A stretch of 64,000 bases of DNA from Flavobacteriales bacterium UBA4110 (GTDB lineage: Bacteria; Bacteroidota; Bacteroidia; Flavobacteriales; Weeksellaceae): NCBI GenBank assembly GCA_002383165.1, contig DFXK01000002.1:115318-179317 (forward strand), read 5' to 3'. The notes beneath the pieces were generated by a model. It saw only the letters and a list, made by a program, of their open reading frames with translations, was not told where the DNA came from and searched no databases. Below, piece after piece: positions 1-6,933 of this stretch (position 1 is the first letter of the stretch; the number at the start of each line of letters is the position of its first letter). Both the position numbers and the translations under genes were made by a program.

Positions 1-1799
1 TGAGAAAAATCGAATCTCAAATAGTCCGGACCCACAAATGAACCCTTTTGCTCTACGTGCGTTCCCAAAACTTCCCTCAAAGCTTCGTGCAGCAAGTGGG
101 TTACAGAATGGTGGGCTTGAGAATTTTTTCTATCAGAACTATTAACTTTAGCATAGAAAACTGCACCTGCATCTTTCGGAAGTCCATTGATTAATGAGAT
201 AATCAGTCCGTTTTCTTTTTTGGTTTCTAAAACTTCGAAACTTTCGACGGCATTTTCAAGAACGCCTTTATCACCGATTTGTCCACCACCTTCAGGATAA
301 AAAGGCGACTCGCTCAATACGACCTGATAAAATTCTCCGTCTTTATTTTCTACTTTTCTATATCTTGTGATGTAAGTTTCCGACTCCGTTTTGTCGTAAC
401 CTACAAAATTTTCCGGTCTTTCTTCTAAGGTTACCCAGTCATACACTTTCTGAGCAGAATCTGCTTTGGAACGCTGTTTTTGCTCGTTAAGAGCCTGTTC
501 AAATCCTGCTTCATCAATCGTTAGACCTTTTTCTTCGGCAATAATTCTTGTTAAATCATCCGGGAAACCATAAGTATCGTATAATTCGAAAACTTCTTCT
601 GTTGGCAATACTTTTTTACCTTCTGATATCGTCTGCTGAATTAATTTATCAACTCTAATTAATCCTGTTTCAATGGTTCTCAGGAAAGATTCTTCTTCAC
701 TTTTAATCACTTCTGTAACCAAAGTTCCCTGCTTTTCCAGTTCCGGGAAAAATTTACCCATTTGTTCCTGAAGAACGGCCACCAATTGGTAAAGGAAAGG
801 TTCTTTCCTGTCTAAAAATCGATAAGCATAAGAAATCCCTCTTCTCAAAATTCTGCGAATTACGTAACCTGCACCGCCATTGGAAGGCAACTGTCCGTCT
901 GCAATGGCAAAAGAAACCGCTCTGATATGGTCAACAATTACACGGATTGCGATGTCTTTTTCGTCTGTTAAAATTCCGGTGTATTTTTTACCTGAAAGCT
1001 CCTCAACTTTAGCAATTAAAGGCGTGAAAACATCCGTATCATAATTAGATTCTTTTTGTTGTAAAGCCATACAAAGACGCTCAAATCCCATTCCCGTATC
1101 GATGTGTCTTGCAGGAAGATTTTCCAGAGAACCGTCTGCTTTTCTGTTGAACTGCATAAAAACAAGATTCCAAATCTCAACAACCTGAGGATGATCGTTA
1201 TTTACTAAATCAAGTCCGGAAACTTTGGATTTTTCTTCTTCACTTCTCAGATCAACGTGGATTTCTGAACAAGGTCCGCACGGTCCACTCGCTCCCATTT
1301 CCCAAAAATTATCTTTCTTGTTTCCGTTGATGATTCTGTCTTCAGCAATAAACTGTTTCCACAAATCGTAAGCTTCAGTATCTCTATTCAGATTTTCTTT
1401 TGTGTCGCCTTCAAAAATGGTTACATAAAGATTCTCTTTTGGAATTCCGTAAACTTCCGTCAACAACTCCCAAGCCCAAGTAATCGCTTCTTTTTTGAAA
1501 TAATCGCCAAAAGACCAGTTTCCCAGCATTTCAAACATCGTGTGGTGATAAGTATCACGACCTACATCATCCAAATCATTATGCTTCCCAGAAACTCTCA
1601 AACATTTTTGGGTATCGGCAATTCTTGAAGCTTTCGGCTGTTTATATCCTAAAAAATAATCTTTGAACTGTGTCATTCCAGAATTGGAAAACATCAACGT
1701 TGGGTCATCTTTAAGAACAATTGGCGCAGAAGGAACAATAAGGTGTTCTTTGCTTTTGAAAAAATCTAAAAATTGCTGTCTTATCTCTTGTGAAGTCAT
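1..1799 (-). CDS. alaS: Alanyl-tRNA synthetase (5' part; 3' end outside window)
   Basis: Charges tRNA(Ala) with alanine in the cytosol. About 600 N-terminal residues are present and the frame runs off the left edge, so the C-terminal part is missing (family length is about 870). The protein begins MTSQEIRQQFLDFF and continues with the class II catalytic core. Near residue 560 the reverse strand encodes AHHSVTHLLHEAL, the HxxxH zinc motif of the editing domain that hydrolyses Ser- and Gly-tRNA(Ala). The ATG at 1799 is chosen because it gives the standard N-terminus of the family. No clear -7 box was found in front of it. Confidence 0.95.
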   Translation of the reverse strand, partial: MTSQEIRQQFLDFFKSKEHLIVPSAPIVLKDDPTLMFSNSGMTQFKDYFLGYKQPKASRIADTQKCLRVSGKHNDLDDVGRDTYHHTMFEMLGNWSFGDYFKKEAITWAWELLTEVYGIPKENLYVTIFEGDTKENLNRDTEAYDLWKQFIAEDRIINGNKKDNFWEMGASGPCGPCSEIHVDLRSEEEKSKVSGLDLVNNDHPQVVEIWNLVFMQFNRKADGSLENLPARHIDTGMGFERLCMALQQKESNYDTDVFTPLIAKVEELSGKKYTGILTDEKDIAIRVIVDHIRAVSFAIADGQLPSNGGAGYVIRRILRRGISYAYRFLDRKEPFLYQLVAVLQEQMGKFFPELEKQGTLVTEVIKSEEESFLRTIETGLIRVDKLIQQTISEGKKVLPTEEVFELYDTYGFPDDLTRIIAEEKGLTIDEAGFEQALNEQKQRSKADSAQKVYDWVTLEERPENFVGYDKTESETYITRYRKVENKDGEFYQVVLSESPFYPEGGGQIGDKGVLENAVESFEVLETKKENGLIISLINGLPKDAGAVFYAKVNSSDRKNSQAHHSVTHLLHEALREVLGTHVEQKGSFVGPDYLRFDFS

Positions 1800-1873
1800 A
1801 ATTTAATGTTGCTTGTTTGAAGCTTTTATCGGATGCGAATTTAATGAAATTATGTGATTCTGAGAATGTTTTT

Positions 1874-3466
1874 CTATTGTTTCAACAGCTTTAAAGTTTT
1901 GACGATAGTTTTTCCGTCCATCACTTTTAGAAGATAAATTCCGTTTGGTTTTCCAGACAGATCGATTTTATTTATTTTATTATAAAATTTTCCTTTAATA
2001 ATCAAAGAACCGTTAGACGAGAATAATTCATATTTGAGATCACTTTTCGCACTTTGCAAATCAATTATGAAAATATCTTTGGATGGATTTGGATAAACTT
2101 TGATTTGATCTGCTAAAATATTTTCTGAAGTTCCTAAGTCTAAAGCTGGATAATTATCTAAAACCATTACTCCAGAATTTATAGGATCCAACCAGTCTTT
2201 AAGCTGGGTATCCGAAGTTCCTCCACGATCCCAGGAAACATCAAACCTCCCGTAACGATAAACGCCGCTTTGATATGTTGTACCGTTACAAAAAGTGTTA
2301 CCACAGCAGAGTTGACCTATAATTTTACCTTTACTGCTGTATAAAGGAGAACCTGAAGAACCATTCTCTGCATAGCCAATTTCCCAATTATTAACAGTCC
2401 ACATATTGCCTTCTAAAACAGGTTCGCCATCTCTACTCACTTTCATAATATCTCCAGCTGGATGATGTATTCCGAAAACCCAAGGAGAGATATTAGTTGT
2501 TCTTTCCCAGCCTGACCACACAGTTCCCCATTCTTGTGGAATTTCAGAATCAATTTCTACGAGACAAAAATCTGTAGTTTCTTTTCTCGCTTTTAAAGTT
2601 GCTCCACTTATTGTATGATAATCTGTATTACTCACATTATCTTCTGTTGTGCCACAAACTGTGTTTGTACTGATCCAATTGAATCTAAAAGCCCACGTTG
2701 AAGGATCTGAATAACAGTGATTTGCTGTTAGAAAATAGGGTTTTCTGTCATTTGCTGTGTTATTGATTAAAGCTCCAGAACACATTGCAGCTCCATCCAC
2801 CAAAACTAATCCTATTGATTTTTTCAAAACATTTTTTAAAGGATCTGCATCACTTCCGATTGGGCAGTTCACATCAATATTGCAATCAGAAGATGCATTT
2901 AAATTTCCACCAGAACGATAACCGTGCGTTATCTTTCTAATCGTGAATGATCCTTTTCCATTCTGAGAAACGGGCTCTAAGTATTCCAAAGTAATATCTT
3001 CTCCTTTTACAATCCAAGTTCCTAGGCTTTTGTTTTTATTATTTTGAGTAAAAGTATATGCGCCTAAAAGATCGGTTCTATCATTACTATAAAGAAATAA
3101 TTTTGCACCAATGGGAATAAAAAAATCTTCGAGAATAAAATTCATACTCTTTGCACCTTCTGACAGAAATCTAATTCTCCAGATTCTATCGCCGTTATCC
3201 AATGTTTCCCAAGTTCCCGAATTTTGCAAGCTATAATTGACATCAAACTTATATCCAAAACGATAAGGAATCTCTAAATTTCTATCATTAATTTTGTCTT
3301 CATTCTGAATTGATTTTAAATCAAAAATAGGAAGACTGATTGGAGAAACTTGCTGAATATTTTGTAATTCCCAACTTTTCGGTTTGTCTTGATTGGTAAC
3401 TTGAGATTGAAAATGAATAAAAGTCGAAAAAAAGGTTACAATTATTAGAATTGAATTGAATTTCAT
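1874..3466 (-). CDS. Secreted trypsin-like (lysyl-endopeptidase-type) serine protease with T9SS sorting domain
   Basis: Predicted extracellular protease of 530 residues. A signal peptide occupies about residues 1-21. A propeptide-like region follows, then an S1-type catalytic core. The triad can be read as His250 in TANHC, Asp299 in TTDFCLVEID and Ser373 in NGSSGSPLY, and the core also has several paired cysteines. This layout resembles lysyl endopeptidases (Achromobacter protease I type). The last 80 residues form a Por secretion-tail domain starting at KVYPNPSKD and ending in KTLKLLKQ, so export by the type IX system is expected. That links it to porQ and gldD in this window. Cleavage specificity for lysine is inferred from overall similarity only. 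Confidence 0.85.
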   Translation of the reverse strand: MKFNSILIIVTFFSTFIHFQSQVTNQDKPKSWELQNIQQVSPISLPIFDLKSIQNEDKINDRNLEIPYRFGYKFDVNYSLQNSGTWETLDNGDRIWRIRFLSEGAKSMNFILEDFFIPIGAKLFLYSNDRTDLLGAYTFTQNNKNKSLGTWIVKGEDITLEYLEPVSQNGKGSFTIRKITHGYRSGGNLNASSDCNIDVNCPIGSDADPLKNVLKKSIGLVLVDGAAMCSGALINNTANDRKPYFLTANHCYSDPSTWAFRFNWISTNTVCGTTEDNVSNTDYHTISGATLKARKETTDFCLVEIDSEIPQEWGTVWSGWERTTNISPWVFGIHHPAGDIMKVSRDGEPVLEGNMWTVNNWEIGYAENGSSGSPLYSSKGKIIGQLCCGNTFCNGTTYQSGVYRYGRFDVSWDRGGTSDTQLKDWLDPINSGVMVLDNYPALDLGTSENILADQIKVYPNPSKDIFIIDLQSAKSDLKYELFSSNGSLIIKGKFYNKINKIDLSGKPNGIYLLKVMDGKTIVKTLKLLKQ

Positions 3467-3523
3467 TAATTAGTTTTTTTGGTTATTAAAAACTAAAACG
3501 ATAAAAACCTTTTCTTTATTTCA

Positions 3524-4204
3524 CTATTTTTTATAATGCTGAAAAATCCCAAAATCCGTCGGTGTCCAAAGTGCGGCTTTTTGTCCGGCTGCTTTTAAAC
3601 CGTTGTTTGCCCAAGTATTGCAAGTGTAAGTAAAGTTATAACTGCCTCTTGCATCGTAAAAAGCATCATCATTTCCATAGACAGCATCTGTTTTTATCAG
3701 AATATATTTTCCGGAAGCGTCTTTATCAAATTTTGAATCGATGAACCGAACGAGTTGCTGATATTGTTTTTCAGTGACCATCATCTTTTTACAATCATCT
3801 CCAACTTGCATTTTTTTGTAATAGGTGCAATGCATCGCGGAATCGCCAAGCCAGAACGCCGCTTTGAACGCGGTAGAAAACTTTAGTTCAGCCCAGGTTG
3901 GTGTATCCAGATAAAAACCTTTATCGCCCCAGCCAAAAGAAATATAACTAAAATCAGTCTTTTGTCCTTTGGTATTTTCAAATGGCAGCTTACTGCTCCA
4001 GTCAATGTATTTTGTCTTGACAGGAACTACCAGATCTGTGTGAACACCATTGGTAAGAATATAGAGTTCTATGGTTTTTGCATCATCAGTCTTTTCTGCA
4101 CGGACAGGAATGTAAGGAATCAATAGACCCAAAATAACGTATAAAAAAACGGCTCCCAGTAAGAAGCCGATGATTTTTAGGATAAGTAATACCGGTTTTT
4201 TCAT
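3524..4204 (-). CDS. DUF2459 / TIGR02117 family membrane-anchored protein
   Basis: The 226-residue protein has one N-terminal membrane segment (about residues 8-31, IIGFLLGAVFLYVILGLLIP). The rest is probably periplasmic and carries the family hallmark TNGVHTDLVVPV near residue 51, followed by FGWGDKGFYLDTPTW. The cysteine in TYTCNTWAN near the C-terminus and the His in GVHTDL may form a papain-like active site. That catalytic reading is inference and the function of the family is unknown. It lies 57 bases upstream of the protease gene in the same direction, and co-transcription is possible. Confidence 0.75.
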   Translation of the reverse strand: MKKPVLLILKIIGFLLGAVFLYVILGLLIPYIPVRAEKTDDAKTIELYILTNGVHTDLVVPVKTKYIDWSSKLPFENTKGQKTDFSYISFGWGDKGFYLDTPTWAELKFSTAFKAAFWLGDSAMHCTYYKKMQVGDDCKKMMVTEKQYQQLVRFIDSKFDKDASGKYILIKTDAVYGNDDAFYDARGSYNFTYTCNTWANNGLKAAGQKAALWTPTDFGIFQHYKK

Positions 4205-4339
4205 CTTATGATTTTGCCAAACGTCCGAACTATAAAATTAATAAAAATATTAAAACAAAGTCACAATATTAAATTTTTTTAAAATTCTTGTTTTTATCCG
4301 AAAAATTCTTCAATTTTATTTGCATAAAATCATTAAAAG

Positions 4340-4420
4340 ATGCCAAAAAAACGTCAATCTCACAAACGATTAAAAATAAGAGTGAAAGTAGCCCCTAAAA
4401 GGATTCAGAAAAAGAGATAA
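4340..4420 (+). CDS. 26-residue, extremely basic protein (possible small ribosomal protein)
   Basis: A short ORF begins MPKKRQSHKRLKIR and ends KRIQKKR, with 13 Lys or Arg and one His in 26 residues and no acidic residue. It fills an otherwise unexplained interval between the divergent DUF2459 gene and the convergent queG, whose stop lies 14 bases away. A near-consensus -7 box (TTTATTTG, 4315-4322) precedes it. Composition and size resemble small ribosome-associated proteins such as Thx or the bL38 described in Flavobacterium ribosomes, but no homology to either could be tested here. It could also be a chance ORF. Codon-level conservation would decide. Confidence 0.55.
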   Translation: MPKKRQSHKRLKIRVKVAPKRIQKKR

Positions 4421-4434
4421 TCAATAACGGAAAT

Positions 4435-5358
4435 TTAGTCAGATAAAAAATCGAGGTTTCGTTTCAGTCCAGCGAATTTGGTTCTTTTAACTGCAGATTT
4501 TTTGAAAACTTCGGAGAAAATCTCCTGAGTTATATCTGTCCAGTCTTGTTTTGTAAAGTTTTGAAGTTGAGAATTCGGCTGGAATTTTTCTTCCAGCGTT
4601 GGAGCTGAAAATCGGTTCCAAGGACAAACATCTTGGCAAATATCGCAACCGAACATCCAATCATCCATTTTATCTTTAAAGTAGTCAGGAATCTGCTCTT
4701 TCAGTTCAATAGTTGCGTATGAAATACATTTGGTTCCGTCTATAATTTTATCAGAAATAATGGCTTGTGTTGGGCAGGATTCAATACACTTTCTGCAACT
4801 CCCGCAATGATCCGTCACAGGAAAATCCTCAGTAAGCTCCAAGTCACAGATAATCTCAGCCAGAAAATAGAATGACCCATTTTTTTTTGTAATGAGATTG
4901 GCATTCTTACCAACCCAGCCAATACCAGACTTTCTAGCCCACGCTTTTTCCAATACAGGCGCCGAATCTACAAACACCCTGAATGAAAACTCCCCTATTT
5001 CTTCCTGCAATTCTGCCACAAGATTTCTGAGTTTATCTTTTATAACATTATGATAATCTTCACCATAAGCATATTTGGATAGTTTAAACGAATCAGCTTC
5101 AATTATTTTATTAGGAAAATAATTATAGCTTAATGAAATAACAGACTTGGAACCATCCACCAGCAATCTGGGATCGAGTCGCTTATCAAAATGATTTTCC
5201 ATATACCTCATCTCGCCATGGTAATTTTTTTTCAGCCATCTCTCCAGATGGTTTGCTTCCTCTTCCAGGAAAGTTGCTTTGGAAACCCCACAAGACTGAA
5301 AACCAAAAGCAGAAGCTTTGGTTTTTATAAGTTGCGTATGTCTTTCTTTAGGATTCAT
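4435..5358 (-). CDS. queG: Epoxyqueuosine reductase QueG
   Basis: Catalyses the last step of queuosine synthesis in tRNA, a cobalamin-dependent reduction of epoxyqueuosine to queuosine. The 307-residue product has the QueG N-terminal domain (PKERHTQLIKTKASAFGFQSCG) and two 4Fe-4S cluster motifs, CGSCRKCIESCP near residues 183-194 and CDICQDVCPW near residues 240-249. The start is the ATG at 5358. An in-frame TTG at 5370 is rejected because it falls inside a consensus -7 box, TAATTTTG (5368-5375 on this strand). The leader would then be only a few bases. Confidence 0.93.
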   Translation of the reverse strand: MNPKERHTQLIKTKASAFGFQSCGVSKATFLEEEANHLERWLKKNYHGEMRYMENHFDKRLDPRLLVDGSKSVISLSYNYFPNKIIEADSFKLSKYAYGEDYHNVIKDKLRNLVAELQEEIGEFSFRVFVDSAPVLEKAWARKSGIGWVGKNANLITKKNGSFYFLAEIICDLELTEDFPVTDHCGSCRKCIESCPTQAIISDKIIDGTKCISYATIELKEQIPDYFKDKMDDWMFGCDICQDVCPWNRFSAPTLEEKFQPNSQLQNFTKQDWTDITQEIFSEVFKKSAVKRTKFAGLKRNLDFLSD

Positions 5359-5367
5359 TACGATCCG

Positions 5368-5375
5368 CAAAATTA
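5368..5375 (-). promoter_or_regulatory. -7 box of queG
   Basis: Reverse strand reads TAATTTTG, a perfect TAnnTTTG, with TTG 17 bases upstream (5393-5395). It lies nine bases before the queG ATG. Confidence 0.55.
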
Positions 5376-5434
5376 AGACATTTAATTTTTAACAATTTTT
5401 AATTTTGGATATGTTTTTAAACAAAATTATTAGT

Positions 5435-5442
5435 TAGCTTTG
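5435..5442 (+). promoter_or_regulatory. -7 box of the rhodanese gene
   Basis: TAGCTTTG matches TAnnTTTG and lies 25 bases upstream of the rhodanese ATG. No well-spaced -33 TTG is seen. Confidence 0.5.
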
Positions 5443-5467
5443 TTCTATAACTTAAAATTTAAAAGCA

Positions 5468-5755
5468 ATGGCAATAGAAGATGTATTAAGAGCCGGCAAT
5501 TATCACCTTATAGACGTACGTGAGCCGCTAGAACTAGAAATGGATGGGCATATAGAAAAAGCACAAAACATACCTTTGGGAGAACTAGAAGACAGAAAAC
5601 AGGAAATTCTAAACCTGAGCGGAACAAAAATTTTCTTTTGCAGATCCGGAAACCGCTCTGGAAAAGCAGTGGACTATTTCAAATCCGAAGGAATGACCGA
5701 TGTTTATAATGGCGGCGGGTATAATGATCTGAGCCAAATATTAGAAAATCTATAA
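5468..5755 (+). CDS. Single-domain rhodanese-like protein
   Basis: A 95-residue protein made of one rhodanese domain. YHLIDVREPLELEMDGHI is the family DVRE entry motif, and the active-site loop is FCRSGNRSGKA with the cysteine near residue 58. The loop CRSGNRSG is typical of sulfurtransferases such as GlpE or PspE, which move sulfane sulfur as a cysteine persulfide. The physiological acceptor cannot be read from the sequence. There is no signal peptide, so a cytosolic location is likely. It stands alone between divergent queG and the terminator at 5775-5796. Confidence 0.88.
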   Translation: MAIEDVLRAGNYHLIDVREPLELEMDGHIEKAQNIPLGELEDRKQEILNLSGTKIFFCRSGNRSGKAVDYFKSEGMTDVYNGGGYNDLSQILENL

Positions 5756-5774
5756 ATTTTTATTTTAAAAAAAT

Positions 5775-5796
5775 AAAGCGGGAAATCTCCCGCTTT
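5775..5796. terminator. Bidirectional rho-independent terminator
   Basis: AAAGCGGGA, loop AATC, TCCCGCTTT: a perfect 9-bp stem with A and T runs on both sides. It serves the convergent rhodanese gene (+) and the 54-residue lipoprotein gene (-). Confidence 0.85.
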
Positions 5797-5798
5797 TC

Positions 5799-5963
5799 TT
5801 AGTTTTTACCCCTTGATAACAACCACATCACTAAGCCTATAATACCTACCACAAGGATAATCCCCCACCACATTCCAGCTTTGAAAATTGTTTCTATCGC
5901 TTCACAGCTTGTCAGTAATCCCAAAATTAAAAATAATGGAATAATAGTGAAATATTTTTTCAT
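5799..5963 (-). CDS. Small lipoprotein with one transmembrane helix (54 residues)
   Basis: The short gene encodes MKKYFTIIPLFLILG followed by the lipobox LLTSC, with the lipidated Cys at residue 20. The mature peptide is about 35 residues, with a hydrophobic helix WWGIILVVGIIGLVMWLL (about residues 32-49) and a basic end RGKN. The lipobox plus second helix suggest an envelope peptide anchored in the membrane. Similar small ORFs are widespread in Bacteroidota and are often misnamed. The function is unknown. It ends at the terminator at 5775-5796. Confidence 0.7.
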   Translation of the reverse strand: MKKYFTIIPLFLILGLLTSCEAIETIFKAGMWWGIILVVGIIGLVMWLLSRGKN

Positions 5964-6104
5964 AAGTTAAAATTTATAGTTTAATTCAATGTAAGAATAA
6001 TTATAATGACCTTGTATTATTGATTATTCTTTAAGTTTCAAAATTTAAGCCAAAATAATCATTTGTTAATATTTCACGCTGATATAACACCATAAGTTAT
6101 AAAA

Positions 6105-6128
6105 AATACCGCTGGAATCAGCGGTATT
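6105..6128 (-). terminator. Rho-independent terminator of the 40-residue protein gene
   Basis: AATACCGCTG, loop GAAT, CAGCGGTATT: a perfect 10-bp stem. On the reverse strand it is followed by a T run, directly after the stop of the small gene. Confidence 0.8.
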
Positions 6129-6129
6129 G

Positions 6130-6252
6130 TTATGGTTTAATAGCTTTTTTAGTTTGTTTTGTTTTTGCTCGCTCTTCAAACTTCTTAACAACATAACCAA
6201 TTACAATTGGCGCTACCCAGGTCAAAGCCATTCTTAATAATCTTGATTTCAT
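6130..6252 (-). CDS. Small basic membrane-associated protein (40 residues)
   Basis: The ORF reads MKSRLLRMALTWVAPIVIG, then YVVKKFEERAKTKQTKKAIKP. One hydrophobic helix (about residues 6-22) is followed by a strongly basic tail. It is flanked by its own -7 box (6289-6296) and its own terminator (6105-6128), which makes it a complete small transcription unit and is the main argument that it is real. I recognise no family. Association with the inner membrane, tail in the cytosol, is inferred from the positive charges. Confidence 0.6.
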   Translation of the reverse strand: MKSRLLRMALTWVAPIVIGYVVKKFEERAKTKQTKKAIKP

Positions 6253-6288
6253 AATTTTAAATTTTGAACTTAATTACAAGAAGTGAGC

Positions 6289-6296
6289 CAAAGGTA
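6289..6296 (-). promoter_or_regulatory. -7 box of the 40-residue protein gene
   Basis: Reverse strand TACCTTTG matches TAnnTTTG exactly. It lies 36 bases before the ATG at 6252 and abuts the stop codon of the HopJ-family gene. Confidence 0.5.
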
Positions 6297-6629
6297 TTAG
6301 ATCTTTTCCAACGCATCCTCAGTAAAGAGAATTCCATTCCAACCATATTTTATAAAGTTCCTGATATTTTGATGATCCTCTCCTTCAGGATTTTGGAGAA
6401 CGTCATTTCTATAAAAATCGCCAAATAAAGCCAAGGTTTCTTTTTCGGATAGATTGTTTATTTTAGCAAAACTGAAAATTTTACAGGAGCCATTATTTTG
6501 ATTGGCTTCATTCACTATACTTCCATTGACGAATCTTACGGGTTTGAAATTATAATTTTCGTCTATAAAGACAATAACATCGTTAAAATTAATCGTTTCA
6601 GGAGAATTCTTTAGCTGTTCTAATATCAT
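6297..6629 (-). CDS. HopJ-family protein
   Basis: The 110-residue protein matches the family named after the Pseudomonas effector HopJ (PF08888). Visible landmarks are DVIVFIDENYNFKPVRFVNG, the core FSFAKINNLSEKETLALFGDFYR, and the end KYGWNGILFTEDAL. The family is common in free-living Flavobacteriia and Gammaproteobacteria without type III secretion, so an effector role should not be assumed. It is soluble, has no signal peptide, and its function is unknown. A -7 box (TATTTTTG on this strand, 6643-6650) lies 13 bases before the ATG. Confidence 0.85.
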   Translation of the reverse strand: MILEQLKNSPETINFNDVIVFIDENYNFKPVRFVNGSIVNEANQNNGSCKIFSFAKINNLSEKETLALFGDFYRNDVLQNPEGEDHQNIRNFIKYGWNGILFTEDALEKI

Positions 6630-6888
6630 TACAATTTTTTGTCAAAAATATCATTTTTCAGTTAAAAGAACGGACAATGGCGATGAAGAATTAAAATGAG
6701 GGAATCGGTCTGTATCAAATTAATAGACTCATCCGATAAGTGTAAACAATCATTTTGTAATAATTTTTTATGACACTCATTAACAATTATCTATTCTATC
6801 ATCTGTTTGAGGAATAAGAAACTATCAGAATATTTTCAGAAAAAATAAAAAATCTGCTGCCAAAGAATTAAGATTCATCGGTAATAAA
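6630..6888. other. Intergenic region between the HopJ gene and the pnp terminator
   Basis: Apart from the HopJ -7 box (6643-6650) I see no ORF, RNA gene or convincing hairpin here. Confidence 0.5.
6643..6650 (-). promoter_or_regulatory. -7 box of the HopJ-family gene
   Basis: Reverse strand TATTTTTG, a perfect TAnnTTTG, 13 bases upstream of the ATG at 6629. Confidence 0.5.
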
Positions 6889-6913
6889 AAAACCACCGAA
6901 ATTCGGTGGTTTT
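6889..6913 (-). terminator. Terminator of pnp
   Basis: The stem is AAAACCACCGAA paired with TTCGGTGGTTTT. On the reverse strand it is followed by a T run, 21 bases after the pnp stop. Confidence 0.85.
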
Positions 6914-6933
6914 CATATGATTAATTAATAATC

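Noticed and set aside
6297..6629. Type III effector (HopJ)
   Set aside because: The family is widespread in bacteria without type III secretion and no such genes lie nearby; only the family name is kept.
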